Source: Rikenellaceae bacterium (GTDB lineage Bacteria; Bacteroidota; Bacteroidia; Bacteroidales; Rikenellaceae). From it: a DNA stretch of 45,908 bases. A program made the translations under genes and the position numbers. Below the pieces are notes generated by a model. It ran no database searches and was not told where the DNA came from. It worked only from the letters and a program-made list of their open reading frames with translations. The stretch spans positions 1 through 45,908 of the forward strand of contig SUZD01000013.1 of assembly GCA_015060105.1 (NCBI GenBank), written 5' to 3'. Shown here in pieces: positions 1-6,548 of this stretch (position 1 is the first letter of the stretch; every line of letters begins with the position of its first letter).

Positions 1-218
1 TCCTCTGCCTTGAAGTAGCCGTCCCAATCGGCAGTTGTACCCTTATCCTCAGCATAAACGAAGTTCTCCTTCACGCCCTTATCGGGGTTTAACTCATTTG
101 GAAACGCCTTGCGCAAATCCTCCAATGTTGCCTGTGGGTACATCACCATATAGGCGTGCGCAATACCCAATGCGGTACGGTTTTGAGCCTTACCATAAAC
201 TCTTACTTTGCTTGCCAT
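1..218 (-). CDS. Unrecognised protein, N-terminal part (cut by window edge)
   Basis: An open frame runs from an ATG at 218 off the left edge of the window, giving 72 residues of the N-terminus (begins MASKVRVYGKAQNRTALG). There is no signal peptide or membrane segment in this part; it is soluble and of mixed charge. I do not recognise the family. The coding character looks real: the codons resemble those of the neighbouring housekeeping genes, and the start is followed by an uninterrupted frame. No clear Bacteroidetes -7 box lies directly before the ATG. The gene is downstream of, and on the same strand as, the 6S-like RNA, so some transcription could come from there. Function unknown. Confidence 0.6.
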   Translation of the reverse strand, partial: MASKVRVYGKAQNRTALGIAHAYMVMYPQATLEDLRKAFPNELNPDKGVKENFVYAEDKGTTADWDGYFKAE

Positions 219-277
219 AATATTTTATTTTCTGTTAAACAATAAATTTTCAATATATGGCTACGCTTCGGGGTATA

Positions 278-480
278 AAAAAAAGAAGCGCAGACTAATT
301 ACTTAATCTCCGCTGATAGGTCCTAGGAAAACCTGTGGTAAGAAGAAAAAGCAACAGCCTACGCTGTATCCGCATATAACTATGCAGAAACGCGGCCGGT
401 ATTGTCCTCTCTTACCGTAAATGAATTTCCTAGGTTCATCAGCGAGACGGACAAACACTTGCAGTGTTTTATCGTTATTT
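278..480 (-). ncRNA. ssrS: Candidate 6S RNA (long imperfect hairpin RNA)
   Basis: This stretch has no convincing ORF but folds as one long interrupted hairpin on the minus strand. Visible paired arms are 438-446 with 308-317, 426-434 (TTTCCTAGG) with 322-330 (CCTAGGAAA), 410-416 (TCTTACC) with 337-343 (GGTAAGA), and an apical stem 372-376 with 381-385. A small side hairpin (354-358 with 363-367) sits on the 3' side of the central unpaired region. That order (closing stem, large central bubble with a 3'-side hairpin, terminal stem) and the length of about 200 bases match 6S RNA, which mimics an open promoter and binds RNA polymerase. A perfect -7 box lies at 484-491 and a U8 run at 277-284 marks the likely end. 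Identification is by architecture, not by sequence match, so another structured RNA remains possible. Confidence 0.6.
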
Positions 481-483
481 TTA

Positions 484-491
484 CAAATGTA
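484..491 (-). promoter_or_regulatory. -7 box of the 6S-like RNA
   Basis: On the minus strand this reads TACATTTG, a perfect match to the Bacteroidetes -7 consensus TAnnTTTG. A TTG lies in the T-rich stretch about 20 bases upstream. Transcription would start near 478-480, just before the first paired arm of the RNA. Confidence 0.6.
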
Positions 492-613
492 GCAAAAAAA
501 AAACAATAAAAGCACCTAAGACTGCCATTTTTTATGGCTGTTGCTTTTGACAAAGGTATGAATAAATGAGAATTAACGACCTGTTTCGTCGTTGTCTTTC
601 GTTGTCTTTTGGG

Positions 614-1795
614 TTATTTAGCCTGATAAGAACGATACGGTTTGCGCTCTTTGAGCAATGAATCATAGAAATTCAGCTCAGCGATAGACAAATCGCTTTT
701 GTACATCATTGGTAGCGCGTTTGTCTGTTCCCAAAGTTGATTATGATACTTGTTAAGTGTATGAATATAGACATTTGTAGCAAGAGTATTCAGCTCTGCA
801 TCCGCAATGGAGGCAATATGCTCGCTCTGATACTTCGTTAGTTCCTCACAGAATGATAAGATGTGATTGTTTGCAAACTCGTAATAGACCGCCCGAGAGA
901 TAGAGTCGGCTGTAATAGCATAAATATGCTCCACATCGCACTCAATTTGTTGGAATAGTTGCTCTCGCTCACGCATTTCGTCTTGCTCTGTAAGTTTATT
1001 GTACCCCAAATGGGCAAAAGGCAGAACGAAAATAGTCGCCAATACTGCGCCCAGCAGCATCTTTTGAGGGCGATTGCGATTTTGCCAAGCAGCTTGCAGT
1101 GCCGATATATTTCCGTATCGTTCAATCGCATTCTCACGACAACATCGCTCGGCAATGCGACGGTGTCGGTTACCAAATATTTCACGCATCAATACACCAA
1201 TCGAATAGATGTCGCTGCGGGCATTAATCTCTCGGCTTTGTGCCAGCAATTCGGGCGAGGCGTAGCGATGTGTGCAGCCAAGGGTGCGCAAAGCGTACTC
1301 GGTATCACTATCAGCCAAGCCAAAATCAATAAGTTTCAGCGAGTTATCGGCGTGGGTAATAAGTATATTTTCAGGTTTGAGGTCGTTGTGAATGACCCCT
1401 CTTTTGTGAAGATATCCAACCGCCGATAGCAATTCTGCGAAGATGCGGTTACGCTCCTTTTTCGATGGTTTTTCGGATAGGTATTTGTCGAGAGTTCGCC
1501 CCTCGATATACTCCATAACCAAGCCTGTTCCGAAAGGCAAAGACTCCTCGATAGTATAGATATGTATCAAGTGTGGGTGGTCGCATCCAATAGACAACTC
1601 GTACTCTCGATGCAGCATCTTATTTTGTTGCTCGGTGTTGTCTTTTGTAGTCTTTATTAGAAATCGTTTGCCTGCCTTAAATGCGAGGTATAATGAGGCA
1701 CGGGCAGTGGTTTTCAACAACTTAAAGTCGTGAAAGCCCTCGGAGTAGTTGTCTGCCGTATATTGTTGCTCGTATATTGTACTCTCGTCAGCCAT
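614..1795 (-). CDS. Membrane-anchored Ser/Thr protein kinase (non-RD)
   Basis: A 393-residue Hanks-type kinase that would phosphorylate Ser/Thr in the cytoplasm. From the ATG at 1795: the ATP-binding lysine is K48 (FLIK), an alpha-C glutamate lies near E64-E66, the catalytic loop is HNDLKPEN (H136, D138, K140, N143), the metal-binding motif is DFG at 157, and the APE-like motif is SPE near 180. The usual glycine-rich loop is poorly conserved. HRD is replaced by HND, so this is a non-RD kinase, usually not dependent on activation-loop phosphorylation. A membrane helix at about 246-264 is followed by about 130 residues of helical, probably periplasmic, domain of unknown ligand. The start at 1795 is preferred because a -7 box lies at 1813-1820; longer frames run into the divergent gene. 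It pairs head to head with a putative regulator, and the shared promoter region suggests linked roles. This is inference. Confidence 0.85.
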   Translation of the reverse strand: MADESTIYEQQYTADNYSEGFHDFKLLKTTARASLYLAFKAGKRFLIKTTKDNTEQQNKMLHREYELSIGCDHPHLIHIYTIEESLPFGTGLVMEYIEGRTLDKYLSEKPSKKERNRIFAELLSAVGYLHKRGVIHNDLKPENILITHADNSLKLIDFGLADSDTEYALRTLGCTHRYASPELLAQSREINARSDIYSIGVLMREIFGNRHRRIAERCCRENAIERYGNISALQAAWQNRNRPQKMLLGAVLATIFVLPFAHLGYNKLTEQDEMREREQLFQQIECDVEHIYAITADSISRAVYYEFANNHILSFCEELTKYQSEHIASIADAELNTLATNVYIHTLNKYHNQLWEQTNALPMMYKSDLSIAELNFYDSLLKERKPYRSYQAK

Positions 1796-1812
1796 TTGCG
1801 AATTTTGATTGT

Positions 1813-1833
1813 CAAATATAATGATTATTTTTG
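1813..1833. promoter_or_regulatory. Back-to-back promoters of the kinase and regulator genes
   Basis: Two -7 boxes lie 5 bases apart on opposite strands. The minus-strand TATATTTG at 1813-1820 is for the kinase, with its ATG 17 bases away. The plus-strand TATTTTTG at 1826-1833 is for the regulator, with TTTG at 1804-1807 upstream and its ATG only 5 bases away. The two polymerase footprints would overlap, so the promoters probably exclude each other. Confidence 0.55.
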
Positions 1834-1838
1834 TAACT

Positions 1839-2426
1839 ATGAGTATTCCGAGTAATATACCGCAAATAGCCCGACTGCGCGAAAGGGTTGAACTTCGTTT
1901 TGGAAAAACCTTATCTGTCCACGCTGATTTCCTGGCATTGGTATCCGTGATAGAGATGGAGCTGCGACAACACATCTCCGAAAGCACATTGGAGAGGGTG
2001 TGGGGTTATTCTACGCGCGGTTATCAAACGGTGTCGTTGCGAACTCTCGATGTATTGTCGAAATATGCCGAAGGATGTGATTGGGACGAATTTTGCAGGC
2101 GGCTGCACTCCGAATCGGGAGATGAGTCCGAACTTTTTAATGTGGAATATATCTCGACCGCCGATTTGACGATTGGCGATTGTTTGCAAATAGGTTGGTT
2201 GCCTGATCGCCTTTGTGAAGTGCGATATTTGGGTGAAAATCGTTTTGTTGCGGAGCGTTGTGAGAACTCAAAACTTCAAGTGGGCGATACATTCTCCTGC
2301 TTGCAGTTCACATTGGGACACCCCCTTACAATGAATGACCTCTGTCGTAATAATACCTTGATAGGCAAGACATATGTTGTCGGGCAGAAAAATGGTTTAA
2401 TTACCCTAACTCGGATAGTAGGGTAG
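1839..2426 (+). CDS. Putative DNA-binding regulator of the Bacteroidetes 'TLxRxWGY' type
   Basis: A 195-residue protein whose first 90 residues have the pattern SESTLERVWGY...RTLDVLSKY...DWDEF. This is shared by a widespread but poorly characterised Bacteroidetes family in which a helix-turn-helix-like N-terminal part is followed by a small beta-rich domain. Here the C-terminal half (from about residue 110) is beta-rich and ends ...GLITLTRIVG. A DNA-binding role is inferred from the helical pattern, not shown. The start at 1839 is chosen because the -7 box ends 5 bases before it; the upstream ATG at 1821 would lie inside the promoter. The mRNA would then be almost leaderless. It is divergent from the kinase, so a plausible but unproven idea is that the regulator is a target of, or controls, the kinase. 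It ends before a strong two-way terminator. Confidence 0.6.
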   Translation: MSIPSNIPQIARLRERVELRFGKTLSVHADFLALVSVIEMELRQHISESTLERVWGYSTRGYQTVSLRTLDVLSKYAEGCDWDEFCRRLHSESGDESELFNVEYISTADLTIGDCLQIGWLPDRLCEVRYLGENRFVAERCENSKLQVGDTFSCLQFTLGHPLTMNDLCRNNTLIGKTYVVGQKNGLITLTRIVG

Positions 2427-2436
2427 AACTTATATA

Positions 2437-2473
2437 AGAGAGGCGTATGCAGGTAAGCCGCATACGCCTCTCT
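2437..2473. terminator. Two-way terminator between convergent genes
   Basis: A perfect 14-base-pair stem (2437-2450 with 2460-2473) with a 9-base loop lies between the regulator gene and rpiB, which converge here. Confidence 0.75.
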
Positions 2474-2495
2474 CGATTTAGAAAACTCTGTTTGC

Positions 2496-2942
2496 TTATT
2501 TGCTGATAGCAATCTTGTTTACGCGGCGCACATGACGCTCGGCAGTCTCGTCAAACTTGGTATCCAAGAACTTATCGACCATTGCAAGAGCCTCGTTGTT
2601 GTCGATGAAACGCGCGGGCAACGACAATACATTGGCGTTGTTGTGCAGACGAGCCAACTCAACCAACTCAACATTCCAGCACAGCGCAGCTCTTACGCTT
2701 GCGTGTTTGTTGAGGGTCATACTGATACCGTTACCCGAGCCGCACATTGCGATACCAATCGACAATTCGCCTTTGTCGATGCTCTCTGCCAAGGCGTGTG
2801 CCATATCGGGATAGTCACAACTTTCGGGCGAGTCGCAACCGAAGTCGTAAACCTCATAACCTTTTGCTTCGAGGTATCCCGCAATCAACTCTTTCATATC
2901 GTAGCCTGCGTGGTCGCAAGCCAATCCAATTTTCTTTTCCAT
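2496..2942 (-). CDS. rpiB: Ribose 5-phosphate isomerase B
   Basis: Interconverts ribose 5-phosphate and ribulose 5-phosphate in the non-oxidative pentose phosphate pathway (cytoplasm). The 148-residue length is normal for the RpiB/LacAB family. Family features are visible: ACDHAGYDMK at the N-terminus, the active-site cysteine C67 in MCGSGNG, and the phosphate/ring-opening region RLHNNANVL with H100. It is the last gene of a tight minus-strand cluster: its ATG at 2942 is 5 bases after the hydrolase stop, and dapF lies before that, so the three are probably co-transcribed from the dapF promoter. The terminator at 2437-2473 ends the unit. No anomalies. Confidence 0.95.
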   Translation of the reverse strand: MEKKIGLACDHAGYDMKELIAGYLEAKGYEVYDFGCDSPESCDYPDMAHALAESIDKGELSIGIAMCGSGNGISMTLNKHASVRAALCWNVELVELARLHNNANVLSLPARFIDNNEALAMVDKFLDTKFDETAERHVRRVNKIAISK

Positions 2943-2947
2943 AAGTG

Positions 2948-3754
2948 TTATTGTAGTTTATTTATAAAATTCGTCAGTATTTCGGCCGACTCTTTCTCCT
3001 GCTCGATGAAACCCATATGTCCCGAGTTATCCAACCAAGCAACTTGTGCGTCGGGGTTTTGTTCAATCATTCGCTCGGCTGTCTCGGCTCCGATGTAGTT
3101 GTCCTTGCGACCAAAGATGAACAGTTTTGGGATACGGGCTTCGGCCAGAACTTTGCTACGGTCAGGGCGAGCCATCATACCGCGCAACAAAGCGCAAATG
3201 CCGTCGTCGTCGGTCATGTAAATCTGCTCGGTCAAACCTTCGATATCGCCTCGGAATCGTTTGAGATTGTCGCTGGCAAACGCTTGTGCGGGCGAGAGTG
3301 CCGCCAGAGCGTCTTTCTTGCCCGCCTGTATGCACGCAATCTCTCGTTCGCGATTAGCCTTTTTCTCGTCGGAGTCGGCAAACGGGGTAGAGTGGAACAT
3401 TACAATAGCCTCAACCATATCGGGGTGGCGTTCCAGCATTGCCATTGCCACATATCCTCCCATTGAGTGTCCGACGATAGTAGCCTTCTCGACGCCTTGT
3501 TGCGAGAGAATTTCGGCCACAACATCGGCCACAAACTCCATGGAGTGTACTTCGCCCACAACCTCCGAAACTCCGTGACCGGGAATATCGAGCGCAATCA
3601 CTCGCATATCGCGTTTGATGCACTCTTCGAAATCGCTCCATACACACAAAGATTCGAGATAGCCGTGCAACAAAACAACGGTTTTCTCGCCTCGTTGGGT
3701 GTCGGTTACAAGTGTCACACACTCGTTTGCTGTTGTAAATTTTTCAATCGCCAT
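2948..3754 (-). CDS. Alpha/beta-fold hydrolase
   Basis: A 268-residue single-domain alpha/beta hydrolase with a complete catalytic triad: nucleophile S97 in GHSMGG, D218 in FGRKDNYIG and H246 in SGHMGF. The oxyanion-hole strand is VVLLHGYLE (residues 26-34). There is no signal peptide, so it should act in the cytoplasm. The lid region (about 125-200) is helical. The substrate cannot be read from the sequence; esterases, lactonases, haloperoxidase-like and MenH/BioH-like enzymes share this layout. It sits between dapF (6 bases upstream) and rpiB (5 bases downstream) in one probable operon, which gives no specific hint because dapF and rpiB belong to different pathways. Confidence 0.85.
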   Translation of the reverse strand: MAIEKFTTANECVTLVTDTQRGEKTVVLLHGYLESLCVWSDFEECIKRDMRVIALDIPGHGVSEVVGEVHSMEFVADVVAEILSQQGVEKATIVGHSMGGYVAMAMLERHPDMVEAIVMFHSTPFADSDEKKANREREIACIQAGKKDALAALSPAQAFASDNLKRFRGDIEGLTEQIYMTDDDGICALLRGMMARPDRSKVLAEARIPKLFIFGRKDNYIGAETAERMIEQNPDAQVAWLDNSGHMGFIEQEKESAEILTNFINKLQ

Positions 3755-3760
3755 ATATAA

Positions 3761-4570
3761 TTAGAGATTGTTGGTGTCAAATTTTCCGGTGAATACTTGG
3801 CGTGCGGGTCCCGTTAGCAGTATGTTGCTGAAAAGTCCATCGCGCTCGTCAAACTTTACGCGAAGTGTACCACCCAAAGCCTCGGCAGTCCAACTATTGA
3901 GAGTAGAGCCCAGATGCAATCGCGCCGCAATGGCACTTGCCGTAGCACCCGTTCCGCAAGCGAGTGTTTCGTTCTCGACACCTCGCTCATAGGTGCGAAT
4001 CTTGAAAACGCCATCTTTCACGGTCTCGACAAAGTTCACATTTACGCCACCGATGTTCGTAAACAGCGGGCTGTAACGCAACTCACGGCCAACGGTATCG
4101 ACATCGTATTTCTCGACACACTCCACAAAACGAACTACGTGATACGACCCATTATAAATAAGGTAATCGCCCTCGACCGTCTGCACATCATCAACATCGC
4201 GAATACCCAACTCCACAATGCCGCAGTTGTCATCGGCCTCGATGATGCGTGCCGAGTGCAATCCATCGACACCCTCAAAGAGTTTTTCGCGGCCTCCGAT
4301 ACCGAGGTAGTGTGCAAACAGAGCGATACAACGACCTCCATTTCCGCACATTGTACCCTCGAAGCCATCGGCGTTGTAGTATCTCATACGGAAATCGACA
4401 TCGGCTTTATGCGACAAATCGAGAATCATCACTCCATCGCCACCGATACCTTTGTGTCGGTCGCAAAGTTTGGCAATAGATTTTGCCGACGGCATAAACT
4501 CGCCATCACGGGCGTCCAGAATGATGAAGTCATTGCCAGCACCTTCGTATTTGCTGAATCGTATAATCAT
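3761..4570 (-). CDS. dapF: Diaminopimelate epimerase
   Basis: Converts LL-diaminopimelate to the meso form, the direct precursor of lysine and of peptidoglycan cross-links. The protein is 269 residues, normal for DapF. Both catalytic cysteines are present: C75 in MCGNGGRC and C205 in ACGTGATA. The N-terminal FSKYEGAGNDFI motif is also typical. A perfect -7 box (4575-4582) ends only 4 bases before the ATG at 4570, so the message should be leaderless or nearly so. It is the first gene of a likely dapF-hydrolase-rpiB operon. The preceding queA-like gene ends 44 bases upstream, so read-through is possible as well. Confidence 0.95.
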   Translation of the reverse strand: MIIRFSKYEGAGNDFIILDARDGEFMPSAKSIAKLCDRHKGIGGDGVMILDLSHKADVDFRMRYYNADGFEGTMCGNGGRCIALFAHYLGIGGREKLFEGVDGLHSARIIEADDNCGIVELGIRDVDDVQTVEGDYLIYNGSYHVVRFVECVEKYDVDTVGRELRYSPLFTNIGGVNVNFVETVKDGVFKIRTYERGVENETLACGTGATASAIAARLHLGSTLNSWTAEALGGTLRVKFDERDGLFSNILLTGPARQVFTGKFDTNNL

Positions 4571-4574
4571 TGTT

Positions 4575-4582
4575 CAAAGATA
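4575..4582 (-). promoter_or_regulatory. -7 box of dapF, 4 bases before the start codon
   Basis: On the minus strand this reads TATCTTTG, a perfect -7 box, followed by AACA and the ATG. Transcription would begin at or within a few bases of the start codon. Confidence 0.6.
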
Positions 4583-4614
4583 CTCTTTTTTGCTGTTACT
4601 TCAAAATTCGCGCC

Positions 4615-5838
4615 CTATTCTTTCGCCGCATTTGGCAATAGAAGACTGCTGTCGCCATAACTCAAAAAACGAAAATCATTATCCATAGCATAGCGATAAA
4701 CCCTGTGCCAATCATCGCCAATAAATGCGCTGATAAGCAGTAGGAGAGTACTCTTGGGTTGGTGGAAGTTGGTTACAATGCGATTGACGATACGGAAACG
4801 GAACGACGGGACAATCATAATCATCGTCGCCGCCTTCAAAGTATCCACGCCCATCTTGCGCATATATTTTGCCAATGCTTCCAATAACTCGACACCCTCG
4901 TACTCCGCAGGAATATCATACAGTTCGAATTGTCCGATAACCCTTTCGACTTCGGGAGTTCCATTGACCAAAGTGCGATAACCGAGAGCCGACAACGACT
5001 CCAATGTACGGACCGAAGTAGTGCCGACGGCTGTGATATTTCCACTCTTGGCGATAAGGTTTTCGAGAGTCGATAGACGTATCTCGAAGTGCTCGGTGTG
5101 CATCGGGTGTCGTGTTGCATCTTTCTCCTTTACGGGAAGGAATGTTCCGGCTCCAACGTGCAACGTAACCTCGTCGGTCTGTATGCCCGCCTCACGCAAC
5201 TCACCAATAAGTCTGTCGGTAAAGTGCAAACCTGCCGTAGGCGCAGCAACCGAGCCTTCAAACTTTGAATAGACGGTTTGATATCGGGTGTAATCTACCT
5301 CCTCGGTATCTCGGTTCAAATATGGAGGGATAGGCAACTTGCCCAACAACTCCAACATAGCTCCGAAACTCAATGGAGCGTCCCACTCAAATCGAATGAT
5401 ATTTTCGCTACCATTGGTTTGCTCCTCGCGCCATGCATTGAGTGTGTATTGCTCTCCCGCACTCTCGAATACGATTTGCACAGGTCCCTCTTTCCACTTT
5501 TTGAGTCCTCCCACGATACAGTGCCATTTGCAACTACCCATTTGAGCAAAAGCCCTTTCGTAATCGGCTGGCTCGTGTGGCTCCAAGCAGAGAATCTCCA
5601 CTCGTGCGCCGGTCGGTTTGTGCATAATGATTCGTGCTCGCACAACCTTTGTGTTGTTGAAAACAAGCAAGCTATCTTTGGGCAACCACTCTCCGATGTG
5701 GTCAAACGAGGTGTGGGTAATCTCCTTTCCCTCGCGTCTAATCAGTAGTTTAGACTTGTCGCGGTCGGCAACGGGGAATTTGGCAATTCTCTGGTCGGGC
5801 AGGTCGTAGTAGAAGTCGTCGATGTTAATCTCTTTCAT
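4615..5838 (-). CDS. queA: S-adenosylmethionine:tRNA ribosyltransferase-isomerase (QueA family)
   Basis: QueA transfers and isomerises the ribosyl part of SAM onto 7-aminomethyl-7-deazaguanine in tRNA, forming epoxyqueuosine at the wobble position. Signature stretches are SVAAPTAGLHF, VTLHVGAGTF, AVGTTSVRTLES and TNFHQPKSTLLLL. The start is taken at the ATG at 5838 (MKEINIDDFYYDLP), because this is where the family normally begins; the longer frame would translate a hairpin. At 407 residues it is about 50 longer than the E. coli enzyme (356). Bacteroidetes often carry two QueA-like paralogues, one of about this length, so it may be the paralogue rather than the only queA. It follows infC on the minus strand after an 84-base gap with an inverted repeat. 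Confidence 0.85.
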   Translation of the reverse strand: MKEINIDDFYYDLPDQRIAKFPVADRDKSKLLIRREGKEITHTSFDHIGEWLPKDSLLVFNNTKVVRARIIMHKPTGARVEILCLEPHEPADYERAFAQMGSCKWHCIVGGLKKWKEGPVQIVFESAGEQYTLNAWREEQTNGSENIIRFEWDAPLSFGAMLELLGKLPIPPYLNRDTEEVDYTRYQTVYSKFEGSVAAPTAGLHFTDRLIGELREAGIQTDEVTLHVGAGTFLPVKEKDATRHPMHTEHFEIRLSTLENLIAKSGNITAVGTTSVRTLESLSALGYRTLVNGTPEVERVIGQFELYDIPAEYEGVELLEALAKYMRKMGVDTLKAATMIMIVPSFRFRIVNRIVTNFHQPKSTLLLLISAFIGDDWHRVYRYAMDNDFRFLSYGDSSLLLPNAAKE

Positions 5839-5855
5839 AACAACAAATAACCCTA

Positions 5856-5885
5856 TGGATGGCCAACATTGCTGCGGGCCATCCA
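5856..5885 (-). terminator. Inverted repeat between infC and the queA-like gene
   Basis: TGGATGGCC at 5856-5864 pairs with GGCCATCCA at 5877-5885 around a 12-base loop. On the minus strand it is followed by GGTTATTTGTTGTT, only moderately U-rich, so it may be a leaky terminator or a leader structure for the downstream gene. Confidence 0.45.
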
Positions 5886-5922
5886 CAAGGTTTGACAGTT
5901 TTCTTAAATTAGTTACGAGGTC

Positions 5923-6510
5923 CTATTTTTTGGACTTCGGAGCCAGAATCATATTCATCTTCTTGCCCTCCAATTTGGGCATCATCTCGACTTTGGCAAT
6001 CTCTTCGAGGTCAGTTGCAAAGCGCAACAGCAGGATTTCGCCCTGCTCCTTGAAGGTGATGCTTCGGCCACGGAAGAATACGTATGCTTTAACTTTGGCT
6101 CCCTCTTTGATAAAGTTTTCGGCGTGTCGCAACTTGAAGTTGTAGTCGTGGTCATCGGTTTGAGGTCCGAAACGAATCTCTTTGACAACCATTTTGACGG
6201 CTTTGGCCTTAATCTCTTTCGCCTTTTTCTTTTGTTGGTACAAGAACTTTTGGTAGTCGGCAATGCGACATACGGGCGGTTCTGCGTTGGGCGAAATCTC
6301 GATAAGATCCAACTCCATCTCGTCAGCGAGCTTGATAGCATCGCGAATCGACATTACAGCCGCGCCCTCAATGTTATCGCCCACAACACGAACCATCGGT
6401 GCTGTGATTTGATTGTTGATGCGGTTAGGCTGCTCTTTAACTACGCGTCCACGCTGTTGTGGTGCGCCGGCCGGGCGGTTGGGTGCGCCGGTAAAAGGTT
6501 TAGGTCCTAT
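5923..6510 (-). CDS. infC: Translation initiation factor IF-3, apparent AUA start
   Basis: IF-3 binds the 30S subunit and checks start-codon pairing. The first ATG in frame (6396) would give 157 residues and cut into the conserved N-domain. The typical start of IF-3 (RINNQI, like RINEQI in other species) is encoded just upstream of it. The frame is open up to a TAG that overlaps a strong AGGAGG, and the only codon well placed after that is ATA at 6508-6510, 8 bases from AGGAGG. This gives 195 residues with a Pro/Gly/Ala-rich extension ([14 protein letters not shown]) before RINNQI. IF-3 genes elsewhere use rare starts such as AUU for autoregulation, so AUA fits. Conserved core parts are [12 protein letters not shown] and [14 protein letters not shown]. 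It lies 38 bases after thrS, but rpmI and rplT do not follow. Confidence 0.9.
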   Translation of the reverse strand: MGPKPFTGAPNRPAGAPQQRGRVVKEQPNRINNQITAPMVRVVGDNIEGAAVMSIRDAIKLADEMELDLIEISPNAEPPVCRIADYQKFLYQQKKKAKEIKAKAVKMVVKEIRFGPQTDDHDYNFKLRHAENFIKEGAKVKAYVFFRGRSITFKEQGEILLLRFATDLEEIAKVEMMPKLEGKKMNMILAPKSKK

Positions 6511-6548
6511 AGCTTTGTCCTCCTAAATTAAGTTAATATTGTGTTTTA

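Noticed and set aside
303-515. A 70-codon minus-strand frame between the first gene and the kinase
   Set aside because: It lies over the paired arms of the 6S-like RNA and its start would fall upstream of the promoter box.
614-1987. A longer kinase reading frame starting near 1987
   Set aside because: It would overlap the divergent regulator gene and cross both promoters; the added residues look like antisense shadow.
5923-6396. infC starting at the ATG at 6396
   Set aside because: It would remove the conserved start of the IF-3 N-domain and has no ribosome-binding site; the upstream AUA start fits both.
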